Assembly: GCF_030315685.1 (NCBI RefSeq)
Contig: NZ_JASXSI010000002.1
Coordinates: forward strand, 124,001-188,000
Source of the DNA: Gordonia sp. ABSL11-1
GTDB lineage: Bacteria > Actinomycetota > Actinomycetes > Mycobacteriales > Mycobacteriaceae
DNA: 64,000 nucleotides
Reading direction: 5' to 3'
Shown: positions 34,278 to 43,056 of the stretch, piece by piece
Layout of the letters: each line of letters starts with the position of its first letter
How positions within the stretch are numbered: position 1 is the stretch's first letter
The notes under the pieces: model-generated
What the model saw: only the letters and a program-made list of their open reading frames with translations
Databases searched by the model: none
Told to the model about the DNA's origin: nothing
Position numbers and translations under genes: made by a program

Positions 34278-34901
34278 TCAGTGATGGTCGCCCACGTGGC
34301 CGAGTAGGAGCGTCACCGTCGCCTCGGCGATCCGATCGCAGATGGTTCGGTCGCGGGTGTTGAGGTAGGCGAGCGTGATGCCATCCGTCGCGGCGACGAC
34401 CAGGGGTGCCAGCTCTGCGGTCGGCCGGTCCCATCCGACACCGGCCTGATCGGCGGCGACCTCGAGACCGTCGGCAATCGCGTCGTAGTACCGCTGGTAC
34501 ATGTTCGCGCCGAGCTCGGCGAGGCCGCTCGTCTGACGCGCGTACTGATTCAGCGAGATCATCGCCTGCTCCCGCTCTGGATCGGCGACCACACCGTCGA
34601 TGTACCCGGAGAGGCTCTCCTGCAACATGATCCGGATGCCACCGGGTCCGCGCTCGGCCCCTGCGGCCGCCGTCCCCAGCGCCGTGGCGATGACGGCCAA
34701 CTCGGTGTCGGTGCCCCGCGTCACCAGTGCGGCGAGCAGGTCGTCGCGGGACTCGAAGACGTAATGGAATGTCGACAGCGTCACTCCGGCCTCGGCGCTG
34801 ATGGCCCGAGTCGTCGCCCCGTCCACTCCACGGCGTGCGATGACACGGAAGGCGGACTCGAGCAACAGTTCCCGACGTTTCTCGACCGGCATTCTGGCCA
34901 C
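34278..34901 (-). CDS. TetR family transcriptional regulator
   Basis: 207 residues. The N-terminal HTH reads AFRVIARRGVDGATTRAISA then EAGVTLSTFHYVFESRDDLL, a clear TetR domain (about 10-60). The C-terminal half contains a TetR_C-like ligand domain. It lies between a Tat-exported flavin amine oxidase gene (64 bp upstream) and a Tat-exported ceramidase gene (78 bp downstream), all on the minus strand. It is the natural candidate to bind the palindrome at 36517-36530 upstream of the oxidase gene, with a lipid or amine product as ligand (inference). Confidence 0.92.
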   Translation of the reverse strand: MARMPVEKRRELLLESAFRVIARRGVDGATTRAISAEAGVTLSTFHYVFESRDDLLAALVTRGTDTELAVIATALGTAAAGAERGPGGIRIMLQESLSGYIDGVVADPEREQAMISLNQYARQTSGLAELGANMYQRYYDAIADGLEVAADQAGVGWDRPTAELAPLVVAATDGITLAYLNTRDRTICDRIAEATVTLLLGHVGDHH

Positions 34902-34965
34902 GGGGTTCTCCTCGGATCGCAGACCGGACCGGCGCGTGACGAGCGGTCGGGTCGATGGATGCTGC

Positions 34966-36444
34966 TCAGCGCAGCGCGGTGAGCACCTCGCGGGCGGCGC
35001 GCTGTCCGGACCGGACGGCGCCGTCCATGTAGCCGGTCCAGTAGTCGGCGGTCTCCGTGCCGGCCCAGTGGATCGGGCCTACCGGTTCGCGCAGCGCCGG
35101 GCCGTGTCGGGTGAGGGTGCCGGGCGAGCTGACGGCGACGGGGCCACCGCGGGACCATTCCTCGAGGTCCCATTTGAAGATCCCGTAGTCGAGCAGGTCG
35201 CGCGCCTCGGGCCCGAAGTAGTCGACGAAGTTGGCGATGCATTCGCGGACGATCTGGCTCTCGGGTGCCGTGTCGAGGCGGCGCATCGCATCGGCCGAGA
35301 TGAATCCCATCAAGATGTGGCGATTGTCGGCGTAGCTCTCGAAGGTCACGTCGATCGGCCGGCCGTTGCCGAAGACCTGACCGGAGAAGCCCTTGTCGCG
35401 CCAGAACGGACGCCGGTACACCGCGGCGAACTTGCTGACCGCACCCATGTGGTACCCGCGGGTCAGGCCGACCCGCGCAGCGGGCAGGCCCGGCGAGTAG
35501 CGGATCTGGCCGCTGATGGCCGGCGACATCGCGACGATCACCCTGCGTCCCCGGAAGGTCCCACGATCGGTGGTGACCGAGGCGACCGGACCGGCGTGGT
35601 CGATGGCCCGGACCGGGGCGTTGTACACGACACGCGAACCGAGCGCGGCCGCCATGCGCAACGGGATCAGTGCCGCACCACCCTCGAAGAGGCTCTCCTG
35701 CGCGCCGCCGTCCGTGCTGAGCAACCGGATGAGGGTGCCGGGATTGTTCTCGTCGCCGGAGGCGGCGATGTAGTTGATGAAGTACAGCGCCGACACCTCG
35801 TCGGGCCGGACGGACAGCGGTGCCGACATGGCGACGCTCGTGAGCATCCGCGCGGTCGGATCCGAGGTGACCGCGTCGGTGTACTGCTTCCACGTGATCG
35901 CGTCGAGACGGCGTGCGTCGGGGTGGCGCCAGGGCTCACCGACGGGGAACGGGAGGAGTGCCTCCGCCTGGGCGCGGGCGAGCGCAGGAAGTGCCTGGAG
36001 CGTGGAGAATTCGGCGGGCAGCGGCAGCGCCGCGGGCATCCGAGTGCCGGTGTCGGTGTTCCAGAAGACGCTGTCGCCCTGGTTGTAGGTCCGGATGGTC
36101 CGGACGTCGTGTTCGCGTGCCAACGCGGCGATGTGGGTCTGGGTGGGCCCGATGAACTCGGCGCCGGCGTCGAGCGTGGCGCCGACCCGCGGGGTGGAGA
36201 TGTTGTGGACACGGCCTCCGGCGCGTTCGCGGGCCTCCAGCACCACCACCGACGCCCCGGACGCGACCAGCGACTTCGCGGCGGCCAGTCCGGAGAGTCC
36301 GCCCCCGATGACGATCGCATCGACGACGCCGGCCGGTGCGGCATCGGCGTGTCCGCCACCGCTCGTCGCTCCCGCCGTGATCGCCAGTCCGGCCGCACCG
36401 AGGGTTCCCCCCATGAATGTCCGACGTGAAACCCCTTGACCCAT
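34966..36444 (-). CDS. Tat-exported flavin monoamine oxidase family protein
   Basis: 492 residues. The twin-arginine signal SRRTFMGGTLGAAGLAI starts near residue 6, which is why the ATG at 36444 is chosen over upstream starts (36489, 36510). The mature part has the FAD Rossmann motif AIVIGGGLSGLAAAKSL, the VVVLEARERAGGRVHNI signature, GATLDAGAEFIGPTQTHI, and the C-terminal FAD motif HWAGTETADYWTGYMDGAV. The family oxidises primary or secondary amines to imines/aldehydes with H2O2 release. Export via Tat fits a cofactor-loaded enzyme. Co-location with a ceramidase suggests, without proof, that sphingoid bases may be a substrate. Confidence 0.9.
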   Translation of the reverse strand: MGQGVSRRTFMGGTLGAAGLAITAGATSGGGHADAAPAGVVDAIVIGGGLSGLAAAKSLVASGASVVVLEARERAGGRVHNISTPRVGATLDAGAEFIGPTQTHIAALAREHDVRTIRTYNQGDSVFWNTDTGTRMPAALPLPAEFSTLQALPALARAQAEALLPFPVGEPWRHPDARRLDAITWKQYTDAVTSDPTARMLTSVAMSAPLSVRPDEVSALYFINYIAASGDENNPGTLIRLLSTDGGAQESLFEGGAALIPLRMAAALGSRVVYNAPVRAIDHAGPVASVTTDRGTFRGRRVIVAMSPAISGQIRYSPGLPAARVGLTRGYHMGAVSKFAAVYRRPFWRDKGFSGQVFGNGRPIDVTFESYADNRHILMGFISADAMRRLDTAPESQIVRECIANFVDYFGPEARDLLDYGIFKWDLEEWSRGGPVAVSSPGTLTRHGPALREPVGPIHWAGTETADYWTGYMDGAVRSGQRAAREVLTALR

Positions 36445-36516
36445 GGACGTTTCCGTTCTCTGACGGCTGCCGTTCCCCCGAAGTGACATAGAGGGGACGA
36501 TAGCTCTCACATGTTT

Positions 36517-36530
36517 AGGTCACTTGACCT
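36517..36530. promoter_or_regulatory. Perfect palindrome upstream of the amine oxidase gene (candidate TetR operator)
   Basis: AGGTCA-CT-TGACCT, with TTT and GAA flanks that extend the symmetry imperfectly, lies 73-86 bp upstream of the oxidase ATG. A further AGGTCA half-site occurs about 20 bp beyond it. Size and symmetry suit the TetR protein encoded next to the oxidase. Confidence 0.55.
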
Positions 36531-36696
36531 GAAGTAACGGCAGGGTAACAGGTCAATGTGGCCCGCGTCACGAGGTGGGTAAGATCGGTTGCTGTGTCAC
36601 ATTGCGGCACCGCAGATGCAAGATCCACCTCGGGAGCCGAGGTGGATCAGGGGAGGGGGCGACGACGGAGGCGACGCGAGGCGCCGCCGATCGAGA

Positions 36697-36858
36697 TCAT
36701 TTGTGCTTCTTGATGACCTTCTCGACCTCATCGGCGTCGATGTTCTTCGCGACGAGCTTGCCGTTCTTGGCCTTGCGCACCGAGTACAGTCCGTCCTTCT
36801 TCGCGTGGGCGACGTGCAGTCCGGCCTTCTTCGCGGCCTTGTTCAGATCCTCGAGCAT
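36697..36858 (-). CDS. Small Lys-rich protein, 53 residues
   Basis: It begins MLEDLNKAAKKAGLHVAHAK and ends DADEVEKVIKKHK. Thirteen of 53 residues are Lys, and the pattern suggests an amphipathic helix, a short beta segment (GLYSVRKAKNGKLVAKNI) and a second helix. Lys codons are almost all AAG and third positions are G/C, as in the neighbouring real genes. There is no recognised family and no clear Shine-Dalgarno sequence, so it may be leaderless. It could bind nucleic acid or acidic surfaces; this is speculation. It is flanked by same-strand genes with non-coding gaps of 82 bp (aldolase side) and 252 bp (oxidase side). Confidence 0.7.
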   Translation of the reverse strand: MLEDLNKAAKKAGLHVAHAKKDGLYSVRKAKNGKLVAKNIDADEVEKVIKKHK

Positions 36859-36940
36859 GCGCGGGATCGTACGGGATGGACATGAACAGCCGATGTCGTC
36901 TGTCCGGTGTGGCGCGCGCTGGGAGGGAGCGCAGGGTGGG

Positions 36941-38014
36941 TCAGACCCCGACGCGCTCGCGGGTGCGGATGATCAGTGCGTCGACCGCGGCCGGGGTGGT
37001 GGCGAACGAGGTGACGAATCGCGCGACGCCGGGCTCCGGGTGACTGTCGTAGAACACGAAGCCGTCGTCGCGGAGCCCCGACATCACCGCGTCGGACATT
37101 CGGCAGAACACGATGTTGGCGCCGCCGCTGCCCTGCACCTCGACCCCCGGCGTGTCGCGCAGCGCTGCGTCGAGGCGGCGGGCCATGGCATTGGCGTGAC
37201 GTGCGTTGCGGAGCCAGAGGTCGTCGGTGAGGTAGGCGTCGAGTTGCGCCGACTGGAACCGCATCTTGGACGTGAGTTGCCCGGCGCGCTTGACGCGGAA
37301 GGCGAGTTCGGTGGCGAGCGTGCGATCGAACGACACCACCGCGTCGGTGGTGAGTCCGCCGTTCTTGGTGATGCCGAAGGACAGGATGTCGACACCGGCT
37401 CGCCATGTCATCTCCGCGGGTGTGGTGTCCAGGGAGACAAGGGCATTGGTGAACCGGGCGCCGTCGAGGTGGACGCGCAGCCCCGCCTCGTGGGCGATGC
37501 CGGTCAGCTCGCGAATCTCGTCGAGGGTGTAGACCGAGCCGGTCTCGGTGGCCTGGGTGATACTCAGGACCTGCGGCTGGGTGCTGTGGACGACGCCGGC
37601 TCCCGCCCGCGCGGCGTGGGCGAGTGCCGCAGGATCGATCTTGCCGTCGGGGCCGTCGAGCGGGATCAGCTTGCCGCCGGCGGTGAAGAACTCCGGAGCG
37701 CCGCACTCGTCGTAGAAGACGTGGCTGTCGCGATGGCACAACACCGAACCCCACGGCGACAGGAGGCTGGCCAGGGCGAGTCCGTTGGCGGCCGAGCCGG
37801 TCGACACGCAGTGGACGTCGGCATCGTGCTCGAATGCCTCGACGACCTTGGCGCGCGCGGACGCGGTGACGGGATCGTCGCCGTAACCGACGTGGCCGTC
37901 AGCGGATACGCGGGCGATCGCATCGATGATCTCCGCGGAGGCGCCGACCGCGTTGTCGCTGGCGAACGTCCGATCGAGGGGGTGGCCAGTGGGCGCATCG
38001 ACCGTTGCAGACAT
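36941..38014 (-). CDS. Low-specificity threonine aldolase/beta-eliminating lyase family PLP enzyme
   Basis: 357 residues. FASDNAVGASAEIIDAI opens the family; CVSTGSAANGLAL, RDSHVFYDECGAPEFF, VHLDGARFTNALVSL (PLP-binding Asp) and LSFGITKNGG (PLP Lys) follow. Family members cleave threonine or allo-threonine to glycine and acetaldehyde, or act on related beta-hydroxy amino acids. The context around the PLP Lys differs from E. coli LtaE, so the substrate is open. It lies 29 bp downstream of the ArsR gene in a three-gene minus-strand unit with the serine hydrolase lipoprotein. Confidence 0.87.
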   Translation of the reverse strand: MSATVDAPTGHPLDRTFASDNAVGASAEIIDAIARVSADGHVGYGDDPVTASARAKVVEAFEHDADVHCVSTGSAANGLALASLLSPWGSVLCHRDSHVFYDECGAPEFFTAGGKLIPLDGPDGKIDPAALAHAARAGAGVVHSTQPQVLSITQATETGSVYTLDEIRELTGIAHEAGLRVHLDGARFTNALVSLDTTPAEMTWRAGVDILSFGITKNGGLTTDAVVSFDRTLATELAFRVKRAGQLTSKMRFQSAQLDAYLTDDLWLRNARHANAMARRLDAALRDTPGVEVQGSGGANIVFCRMSDAVMSGLRDDGFVFYDSHPEPGVARFVTSFATTPAAVDALIIRTRERVGV

Positions 38015-38043
38015 GCCGACCAGTGTAGGTGGACGATGATGCG

Positions 38044-38553
38044 TCAGAGTGAGCCGGAGATGTCACCAGCGGCAAGCAGGGCAACGAGTATCGGGACGAC
38101 GTGGGTCGGCGCGACGACGAACTCGTTGCGTCCGCTCTTGGTCACGATCGAGGCTGCGGTGAGTGTCTTCAGATGGTGATAGAGCTGGCCCGACGTCCCG
38201 AATTCGCCGGTCTCCTGGAGCTCGGAGACCGACGCCGCGCCACGCAGCAGGAACCGGACGACCGACAGTCGCACGGGATGTCCGAGAGCGGCGAACACCG
38301 CGGCAAGGGTCTCCGCGGGCAGCCCGATCGTGGACTCCGTGTCGTAGCGGATGTCCCAGCGCACCGGCCCACCGAGATCGACCGTGCCGGAGTATCCGAT
38401 GGTCCCGGCCCGGTGCGACTCCACGCCGTCATCGGCTGCAGTCGGCGAATCCCTCGGGCCGGCGTCGTCGGCGTGGCCCGCGACGCCGACGACGTGCTCG
38501 AGGTGACCCACCCTCGCGGTGAGGTCGCGAATGCGGGACTCGGCATCGCTCAC
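38044..38553 (-). CDS. ArsR-like winged helix-turn-helix regulator
   Basis: 169 residues. The C-terminal half is a winged HTH: LAAVFAALGHPVRLSVVRFL, ASVSELQETGEFGTSGQLYH, HLKTLTAASIVTKSGRNEF. The N-terminal half (about 1-75) begins with a possible coiled coil (ESRIRDLTARVGHLEHVV) and then low-complexity residues. There are no metal-binding Cys, so it is not a classical metal sensor. The GTG at 38553 overlaps the TGA of the upstream lipoprotein gene (GTGA); the TTG at 38562 is a weaker alternative. It probably controls its own operon. Confidence 0.85.
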   Translation of the reverse strand: MSDAESRIRDLTARVGHLEHVVGVAGHADDAGPRDSPTAADDGVESHRAGTIGYSGTVDLGGPVRWDIRYDTESTIGLPAETLAAVFAALGHPVRLSVVRFLLRGAASVSELQETGEFGTSGQLYHHLKTLTAASIVTKSGRNEFVVAPTHVVPILVALLAAGDISGSL

Positions 38554-39626
38554 GACGCGCAATCCAGCGCTCGGGCGAAGGCGGGCTCGGTGAGTGCGCG
38601 CAGCAGCATCTCCTGGTGGGCGAAGTCGTTGCGAGAGGCGTCGGCCGCCGACAGGTTGCGCACCATCACCGTCCCGACGCCGGTCCGGCCGTCGGCGCCG
38701 CGGTACTCGAACACGTCGGTGAGCACGCCGGGCAGACTCCCGCCCTTGAACCCGAGCGTCCCACCGTCCGGCTGCGGTCCCTGGTATTCGAGGATCTCGC
38801 GCGCGATGGGCGCACCGGGGCCGAACGTGCCGTCGGAGAGGGCGCCGATGAGGGCGGAGAGAGCGCGCGGTGTCGCGCGGATGGGCGAATCGCTCTGCGG
38901 GGCTGTCAGATCGGCGGTTCGCAGAGCGTCGAGCCGGGCTCGCGCGTAGTCGACATCGGTGGTGTAGCGCTGCGCCGCGCGGTCGCGGTCGGCGGCGGTC
39001 CGCAGGGTGGGATCGACGGTGCCCAGGTACATGCCGAGGAGGCTGGGCGCGTCGTCGCCGATCCCGTAGCGCCGCATGATCGCTGCCAGGGTGTCGTCGC
39101 CGAGTCGGTCACGGAAGAGATCCGGTGCCGCCGAGTCGGAGAAGCGGATCATGACGTCGGCCAGTTGCCGGTAGGACACCGGCCGGTCGGGCTGTGTGGC
39201 GACGCCATTGCGTTCCGGTATGCCGAGGTACGCCAGCGAACGGCGGTGTGCACCACCGTCGATGGGGAAGTACCACCTCTCCCATTCGCCGACGGTCACC
39301 GTGTCGTCGGGCCGGAACTTCTGCGTGGCAACGCCGTCGGCGTACGCGGCGAGGTGGACCAGCTTGATCGCCGACGCGGTCGGAAACGGTTTGTCCGCGT
39401 TGTGTTCGATGACCCGCCCGTCGGTGGCCGTCACGCTCACTCCGACGTCCTCGGGATGGGCGGCGAGGTAGCCGAGCCATCCGTCGGCGGTGCCGACATC
39501 GGCGGGCGGGGTCGGTGCACAGGTGGCTGCCGCGTCCTGCGTCGGCGACGTGTCCTCGTCCGAGGTCGTGGCACATCCACCGACGAGTGCCCCGATCAGT
39601 GCTGCGGCAGCGAGTTCCTTGCGCAC
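38550..39626 (-). CDS. Beta-lactamase-like serine hydrolase lipoprotein
   Basis: 358 residues. A lipobox (LVGGC, Cys 18) is followed by a class A beta-lactamase/PBP-like domain: SAIK at 85-88 (SxxK), RFSDSAAPD in the place of the SDN motif, and KGGSLPGV in the place of KTG. Substitution of Asn by Ser in the second motif makes strong beta-lactamase activity uncertain; a penicillin-recognising esterase or peptidase is equally possible. It is anchored outside the membrane. The GTG at 39626 follows GGAGG. It is first in a unit with the ArsR and threonine-aldolase-like genes and overlaps the former by 4 bp. Confidence 0.86.
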   Translation of the reverse strand: MRKELAAAALIGALVGGCATTSDEDTSPTQDAAATCAPTPPADVGTADGWLGYLAAHPEDVGVSVTATDGRVIEHNADKPFPTASAIKLVHLAAYADGVATQKFRPDDTVTVGEWERWYFPIDGGAHRRSLAYLGIPERNGVATQPDRPVSYRQLADVMIRFSDSAAPDLFRDRLGDDTLAAIMRRYGIGDDAPSLLGMYLGTVDPTLRTAADRDRAAQRYTTDVDYARARLDALRTADLTAPQSDSPIRATPRALSALIGALSDGTFGPGAPIAREILEYQGPQPDGGTLGFKGGSLPGVLTDVFEYRGADGRTGVGTVMVRNLSAADASRNDFAHQEMLLRALTEPAFARALDCAS

Positions 39627-39644
39627 GATGGCAATCCTCCGTAG

Positions 39645-39652
39645 TTACGTAA
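39645..39652. promoter_or_regulatory. TTACGTAA palindrome upstream of the serine hydrolase operon
   Basis: It lies 19-26 nt upstream of the GTG start codon, within an AT-richer patch. It may be an operator for the operon's ArsR-type regulator or part of the -10 region. It is short, so chance is possible. Confidence 0.35.
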
Positions 39653-39708
39653 TCTCGAAACTATCGGACGGCGGGCGGTGGCTGCAAGGGGAGTCCAGGT
39701 GAAACGAA

Positions 39709-39744
39709 CACTGCCCCCACCTGCGGTGCAGGTTGGGGGCAGTG
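39709..39744 (-). terminator. Intrinsic terminator after tRNA-His
   Basis: A 16-bp stem (CACTGCCCCCACCTGC with its complement, one bulged base) and a 3-nt loop, followed on the minus strand by TTCGTTTC. It starts 8 nt past the tRNA-His end. Confidence 0.8.
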
Positions 39745-39751
39745 CGGTCGG

Positions 39752-39824
39752 GGTGGATGACGGGACTCGAACCCGCGACAGCCAGGATCACAACCTGGTG
39801 CTCTACCAACTGAACTACATCCAC
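39752..39824 (-). tRNA. tRNA-His (anticodon GTG)
   Basis: Acceptor GTGGATG/CATCCAC, D arm AGTTCAGTTGGTAGAGC, anticodon loop TTGTGAT (GTG), T arm GGTTCGAGTCC. The base before the acceptor stem (39825) is encoded G, as required for the extra G-1 of tRNA-His. CCA is not encoded. Confidence 0.97.
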
Positions 39825-39927
39825 CATTGGCGTCCGATACCCAGGATCTCTCACCGGGTCCCAGAGCCAGAGTCATACTCTAGCGGGTCGGGTGCTCCGA
39901 ACTCCAATCGGTTACGGTCTCGCGTGT

Positions 39928-40527
39928 TCAGGCAGGTCCGAGGTCATTGACGATGGTGGTGAGGTCGTCGACATCGGGTCCCGGCCCGGCGACGAAGGCG
40001 GCGGCGCGGTAGTACTTCAGTTCGCGGATCGACTCGCGGATGTCGGCCAGGGCCCGATGGGCGAGGCCCTTCTCGGGCTGCCCGAAGTAGATCTTGGGGT
40101 ACCAGCGCCGGCAGAGTTCCTTGATGGAACTGACGTCGACCATGCGGTAGTGCAGGTACGCATCGAGTTCGGGCATGTCCCGGGCGATGAACCCGCGGTC
40201 GGTGGCGATCGAATTGCCCGCCAGCGGGACGGCGCCGGCGGTGGTGACCTGGGTCCGGATGTAGTCGAGCACCTGCTTCTCCGCTTCCGCGACCGAGACG
40301 GTCGACGCACGGACCTCGTCGGTGAGTCCGGACGCCGCATGCATCTTCGTCACCACGTCGGGCATCGCCGCGAGGTCGTCGTCGGAGGCATGGATGACGA
40401 TGTCGACACCGTCACCGAGGATGTTGAGGTCACTGTCGGTGACGAGGGCGGCGATCTCGATCAACTTGTCCGATTCGAGTCGCAGACCGGTCATCTCGCA
40501 GTCGATCCACACGAGTTTGTCCTGCAT
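39928..40527 (-). CDS. orn: Oligoribonuclease
   Basis: A 199-residue DEDDh 3'-5' exoribonuclease that degrades di- to oligoribonucleotides, including linear pGpG-type products. WIDCEMTGL (first DE pair), [20 protein letters not shown] and [10 protein letters not shown] (catalytic His and Asp) are present. The ATG at 40527 matches the start of known Orn proteins; AAGGTT lies upstream. It lies next to tRNA-His and is divergent from the HerA-like gene, an arrangement also found around Rv2511 of M. tuberculosis (from memory). Usually essential for the final step of RNA turnover. Confidence 0.95.
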   Translation of the reverse strand: MQDKLVWIDCEMTGLRLESDKLIEIAALVTDSDLNILGDGVDIVIHASDDDLAAMPDVVTKMHAASGLTDEVRASTVSVAEAEKQVLDYIRTQVTTAGAVPLAGNSIATDRGFIARDMPELDAYLHYRMVDVSSIKELCRRWYPKIYFGQPEKGLAHRALADIRESIRELKYYRAAAFVAGPGPDVDDLTTIVNDLGPA

Positions 40528-40631
40528 CCGGTCAACCTTAGTCGTCGTGAGCGTTCGCGCGGTGGCGCGACGGCTATTGTTTGCTGTGGTGCACGAGCTG
40601 ATACGACCATGTGGATGAGAGGACAGCTGTT

Positions 40632-42185
40632 GTGACCGATCCCGACACCGCTGCGACGACGATCGCCGCCGGATACGCGTTCGACTCGACGTCACTGGAG
40701 CTGGGAACCGTGTCGGTCGACGGACACGCCGACCCGGCTGCCCGTGTGCGGATCCCGCTGTCGATGATGAACCGCCACGGGTTGGTGGCCGGGGCGACCG
40801 GTACCGGCAAGACCAAGTCGCTTCAGCTCATCGCGGAACAGTTGTCCGCCAACGGTGTCCCGGTGGTGATGGCCGACATCAAGGGAGATCTCTCCGGTCT
40901 GAGCAGGCCCGGGACCACGAACGACAAGATAGCCGAGCGGGCGACGCAGACCGGTGACGAGTGGCAACCGGCCTCGTACCCGGTCGAGTTCGTGTCCCTG
41001 GGCTCCGAAGGGATCGGGGTCCCGGTCCGCGCCACCATCACGTCGTTCGGGCCCATCCTGCTGAGCAAGGTGCTGGGTCTCAATGCCACCCAGGAGTCCA
41101 CGCTCGGACTCATCTTCCACTGGGCCGACCAGAAGGGCCTGCCCCTCCTCGACCTGAAGGATCTGCGGGCGGTGATCGCCCATCTCGCGAGCGACGAGGG
41201 CAAACCCGAGCTGAAGGCGATCGGTGGTGTGTCCACTGCGACGGCCGGTGTCATCCTGCGTGCGCTGACCAATCTCGAGGCCGACGGCGGCGACACCTTC
41301 TTCGGGGAGCCCGAGATCGAGCCCACCGATCTCATCCGGGCGGCGCCGGACGGCCGCGGAATCATCACTCTGTTCGAACTCGGCGCGCAGTCCGCGCGTC
41401 CGGCCCTGTTCTCGACATTCCTGATGTGGATTCTCGCCGACCTGTTCGAATTCCTCCCGGAGGTCGGCGATCTCGACAAGCCGAAGCTCGTCTTCATCTT
41501 CGACGAGGCCCACCTGCTGCTCGACGACGCGTCGAAGGCATTCACCGAACAGGTCGAGCAGACCGTCAAACTCATCCGTTCCAAAGGGGTGGGCGTGTTC
41601 TTCTGCTCGCAGCTCCCGACCGATATCCCGAATGCGGTTCTCTCCCAACTGGGTGCGCGTATCCAGCACGCGTTGCGAGCGTTCACGCCCGACGATCAGA
41701 AGGCGTTGTCGAAGACCGTGAAGACCTATCCGGTCTCCGAAGTCTACGAGATCGACAAGGCGCTCACGTCATTGGGGACCGGCGAGGCGATCGTCACCGT
41801 GTTGTCGGAGAAGGGTGCACCCACGCCGGTGGCGTGGACCGTGGTCCGGGCTCCACGATCGTCCATGGAAGCCATTGGCGCCGAGGGCATCACCGCCGCC
41901 GCGAAGGCGAGTGCGCTGTACGCGAAGTACGGAACTGCAATCGACCGCGAATCGGCCTACGAGAAATTGGCGGCGAACACCCTGTCACCGGACGAACCCG
42001 GGGACGCACCGCCACCGCCACCGCCGCCAGTGCCCGCGCCTGACCCGACGTCGGAACAACCGGGCATGCTGACCGAGGTGCTGACGAGCAAGCCCGTGCA
42101 GAGCTTTCTCCGCTCGGCCGCGTCGGCGGCCGGCCGCGAGTTCAGCAGGGCGATCTTCGGGACGGGTCGTCGGCGACGACGCTGA
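40632..42185 (+). CDS. HerA-like/DUF853 ATPase
   Basis: 517 residues of the HerA/FtsK-like P-loop group (DUF853). [20 protein letters not shown] is Walker [14 protein letters not shown] follows, and [17 protein letters not shown] is Walker [20 protein letters not shown] and an Arg-finger-like region come next. The C-terminal portion holds a Pro run (about 460-475) and a basic tail GRRRRR. Cytosolic; possibly a nucleic-acid or protein pump, real function unknown. The GTG at 40632 is preferred because GAGAGGA lies 8 nt upstream; a GTG at 40611 is the alternative. It converges on cmrA with a 10-bp gap; counterpart of Rv2510c. Confidence 0.88.
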   Translation: MTDPDTAATTIAAGYAFDSTSLELGTVSVDGHADPAARVRIPLSMMNRHGLVAGATGTGKTKSLQLIAEQLSANGVPVVMADIKGDLSGLSRPGTTNDKIAERATQTGDEWQPASYPVEFVSLGSEGIGVPVRATITSFGPILLSKVLGLNATQESTLGLIFHWADQKGLPLLDLKDLRAVIAHLASDEGKPELKAIGGVSTATAGVILRALTNLEADGGDTFFGEPEIEPTDLIRAAPDGRGIITLFELGAQSARPALFSTFLMWILADLFEFLPEVGDLDKPKLVFIFDEAHLLLDDASKAFTEQVEQTVKLIRSKGVGVFFCSQLPTDIPNAVLSQLGARIQHALRAFTPDDQKALSKTVKTYPVSEVYEIDKALTSLGTGEAIVTVLSEKGAPTPVAWTVVRAPRSSMEAIGAEGITAAAKASALYAKYGTAIDRESAYEKLAANTLSPDEPGDAPPPPPPPVPAPDPTSEQPGMLTEVLTSKPVQSFLRSAASAAGREFSRAIFGTGRRRRR

Positions 42186-42195
42186 CCGGCTCGAC

Positions 42196-43005
42196 TCAGG
42201 AGTCGCCGCCGAGTTTGCGGTAGAACGACCCGACGATCGGCGCGACGACGGCGCGCGGACTGTACCCCCCGGCGACCGACATCGCCTTGGACAGAGCGCC
42301 CGGCACGACACGCATCTTGTTGTGCTCCAGCGCATCCAGACTCATCTCCGCAACCCGCGCACTGGAATGCCACAGGAAGTCGGGAACCATGCGGTCGACG
42401 ATGGATGCGTCTTCGAGTGCAGGTGTCTCGGTGCGGACCGGACCCGGCGCGAGAAGTGTGATGTGGACACCGCGGTCGCCGACCTCGCCACGTAGCGATT
42501 CGCTGAACGTGTTGACGAACGCCTTGCTGGCCGCATAGGTGGCGTTGTTCGGGATCGGCATGTTGCCGGCCGCCGATCCCACCATCAGGATGCCGCCGGA
42601 CCCGCGGTGCACCATCTGGGGCAGCACGGCGAGAGTCAGATCGTGGACCGCGGTCACGTTGAGCCGGACCTGGGCACGCTCGTACTCCGGATCGAGGTCA
42701 CTGACCGGACCGAACGTGGCGATCCCTGCGTTGTTGCAGAGGATCGAGATCTCGCGGTCGGCGAGCTCGGCGGCGAGCACCTCGAGAGCGCACGGATCGG
42801 ACAGGTCCACCGCCCGCACCTCGGTGTGCACGCCGTGCTGGGTGCGGATCCGTCCGGCAAGTTCTTCGAGGACGTCACCGCGGCGGGCGACCAGGATCAG
42901 CGAGTGTCCGCGGGCTGCGAGGGCCCATGCGAGTTCCATCCCGATTCCCGACGAGGCACCCGAGACCACGGCGCGAGCGGAGTCGGAGGCGGCAGGTAGC
43001 GGCAT
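42196..43005 (-). CDS. cmrA: Short-chain dehydrogenase, probable mycolyl ketoester reductase CmrA
   Basis: A 269-residue NADPH-dependent SDR. VVSGASSGIGMELAWAL binds cofactor, LCNNAGIATFG is the NNAG motif, and YAASKAFVNTFSESLRGE has the catalytic Tyr-x-x-x-Lys. Size and neighbours (HerA-like ATPase, orn) match Rv2509, which reduces the beta-keto group of newly condensed mycolates before export as trehalose monomycolate. The product assignment rests on this synteny and family likeness. A mycolate-making host fits the FAS-I gene at 13344. Confidence 0.85.
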   Translation of the reverse strand: MPLPAASDSARAVVSGASSGIGMELAWALAARGHSLILVARRGDVLEELAGRIRTQHGVHTEVRAVDLSDPCALEVLAAELADREISILCNNAGIATFGPVSDLDPEYERAQVRLNVTAVHDLTLAVLPQMVHRGSGGILMVGSAAGNMPIPNNATYAASKAFVNTFSESLRGEVGDRGVHITLLAPGPVRTETPALEDASIVDRMVPDFLWHSSARVAEMSLDALEHNKMRVVPGALSKAMSVAGGYSPRAVVAPIVGSFYRKLGGDS

Positions 43006-43056
43006 GCTGTCGACTCTAGTCGGGCCGCCACTCGGAGACGGCCCGCAGCCCCGACG

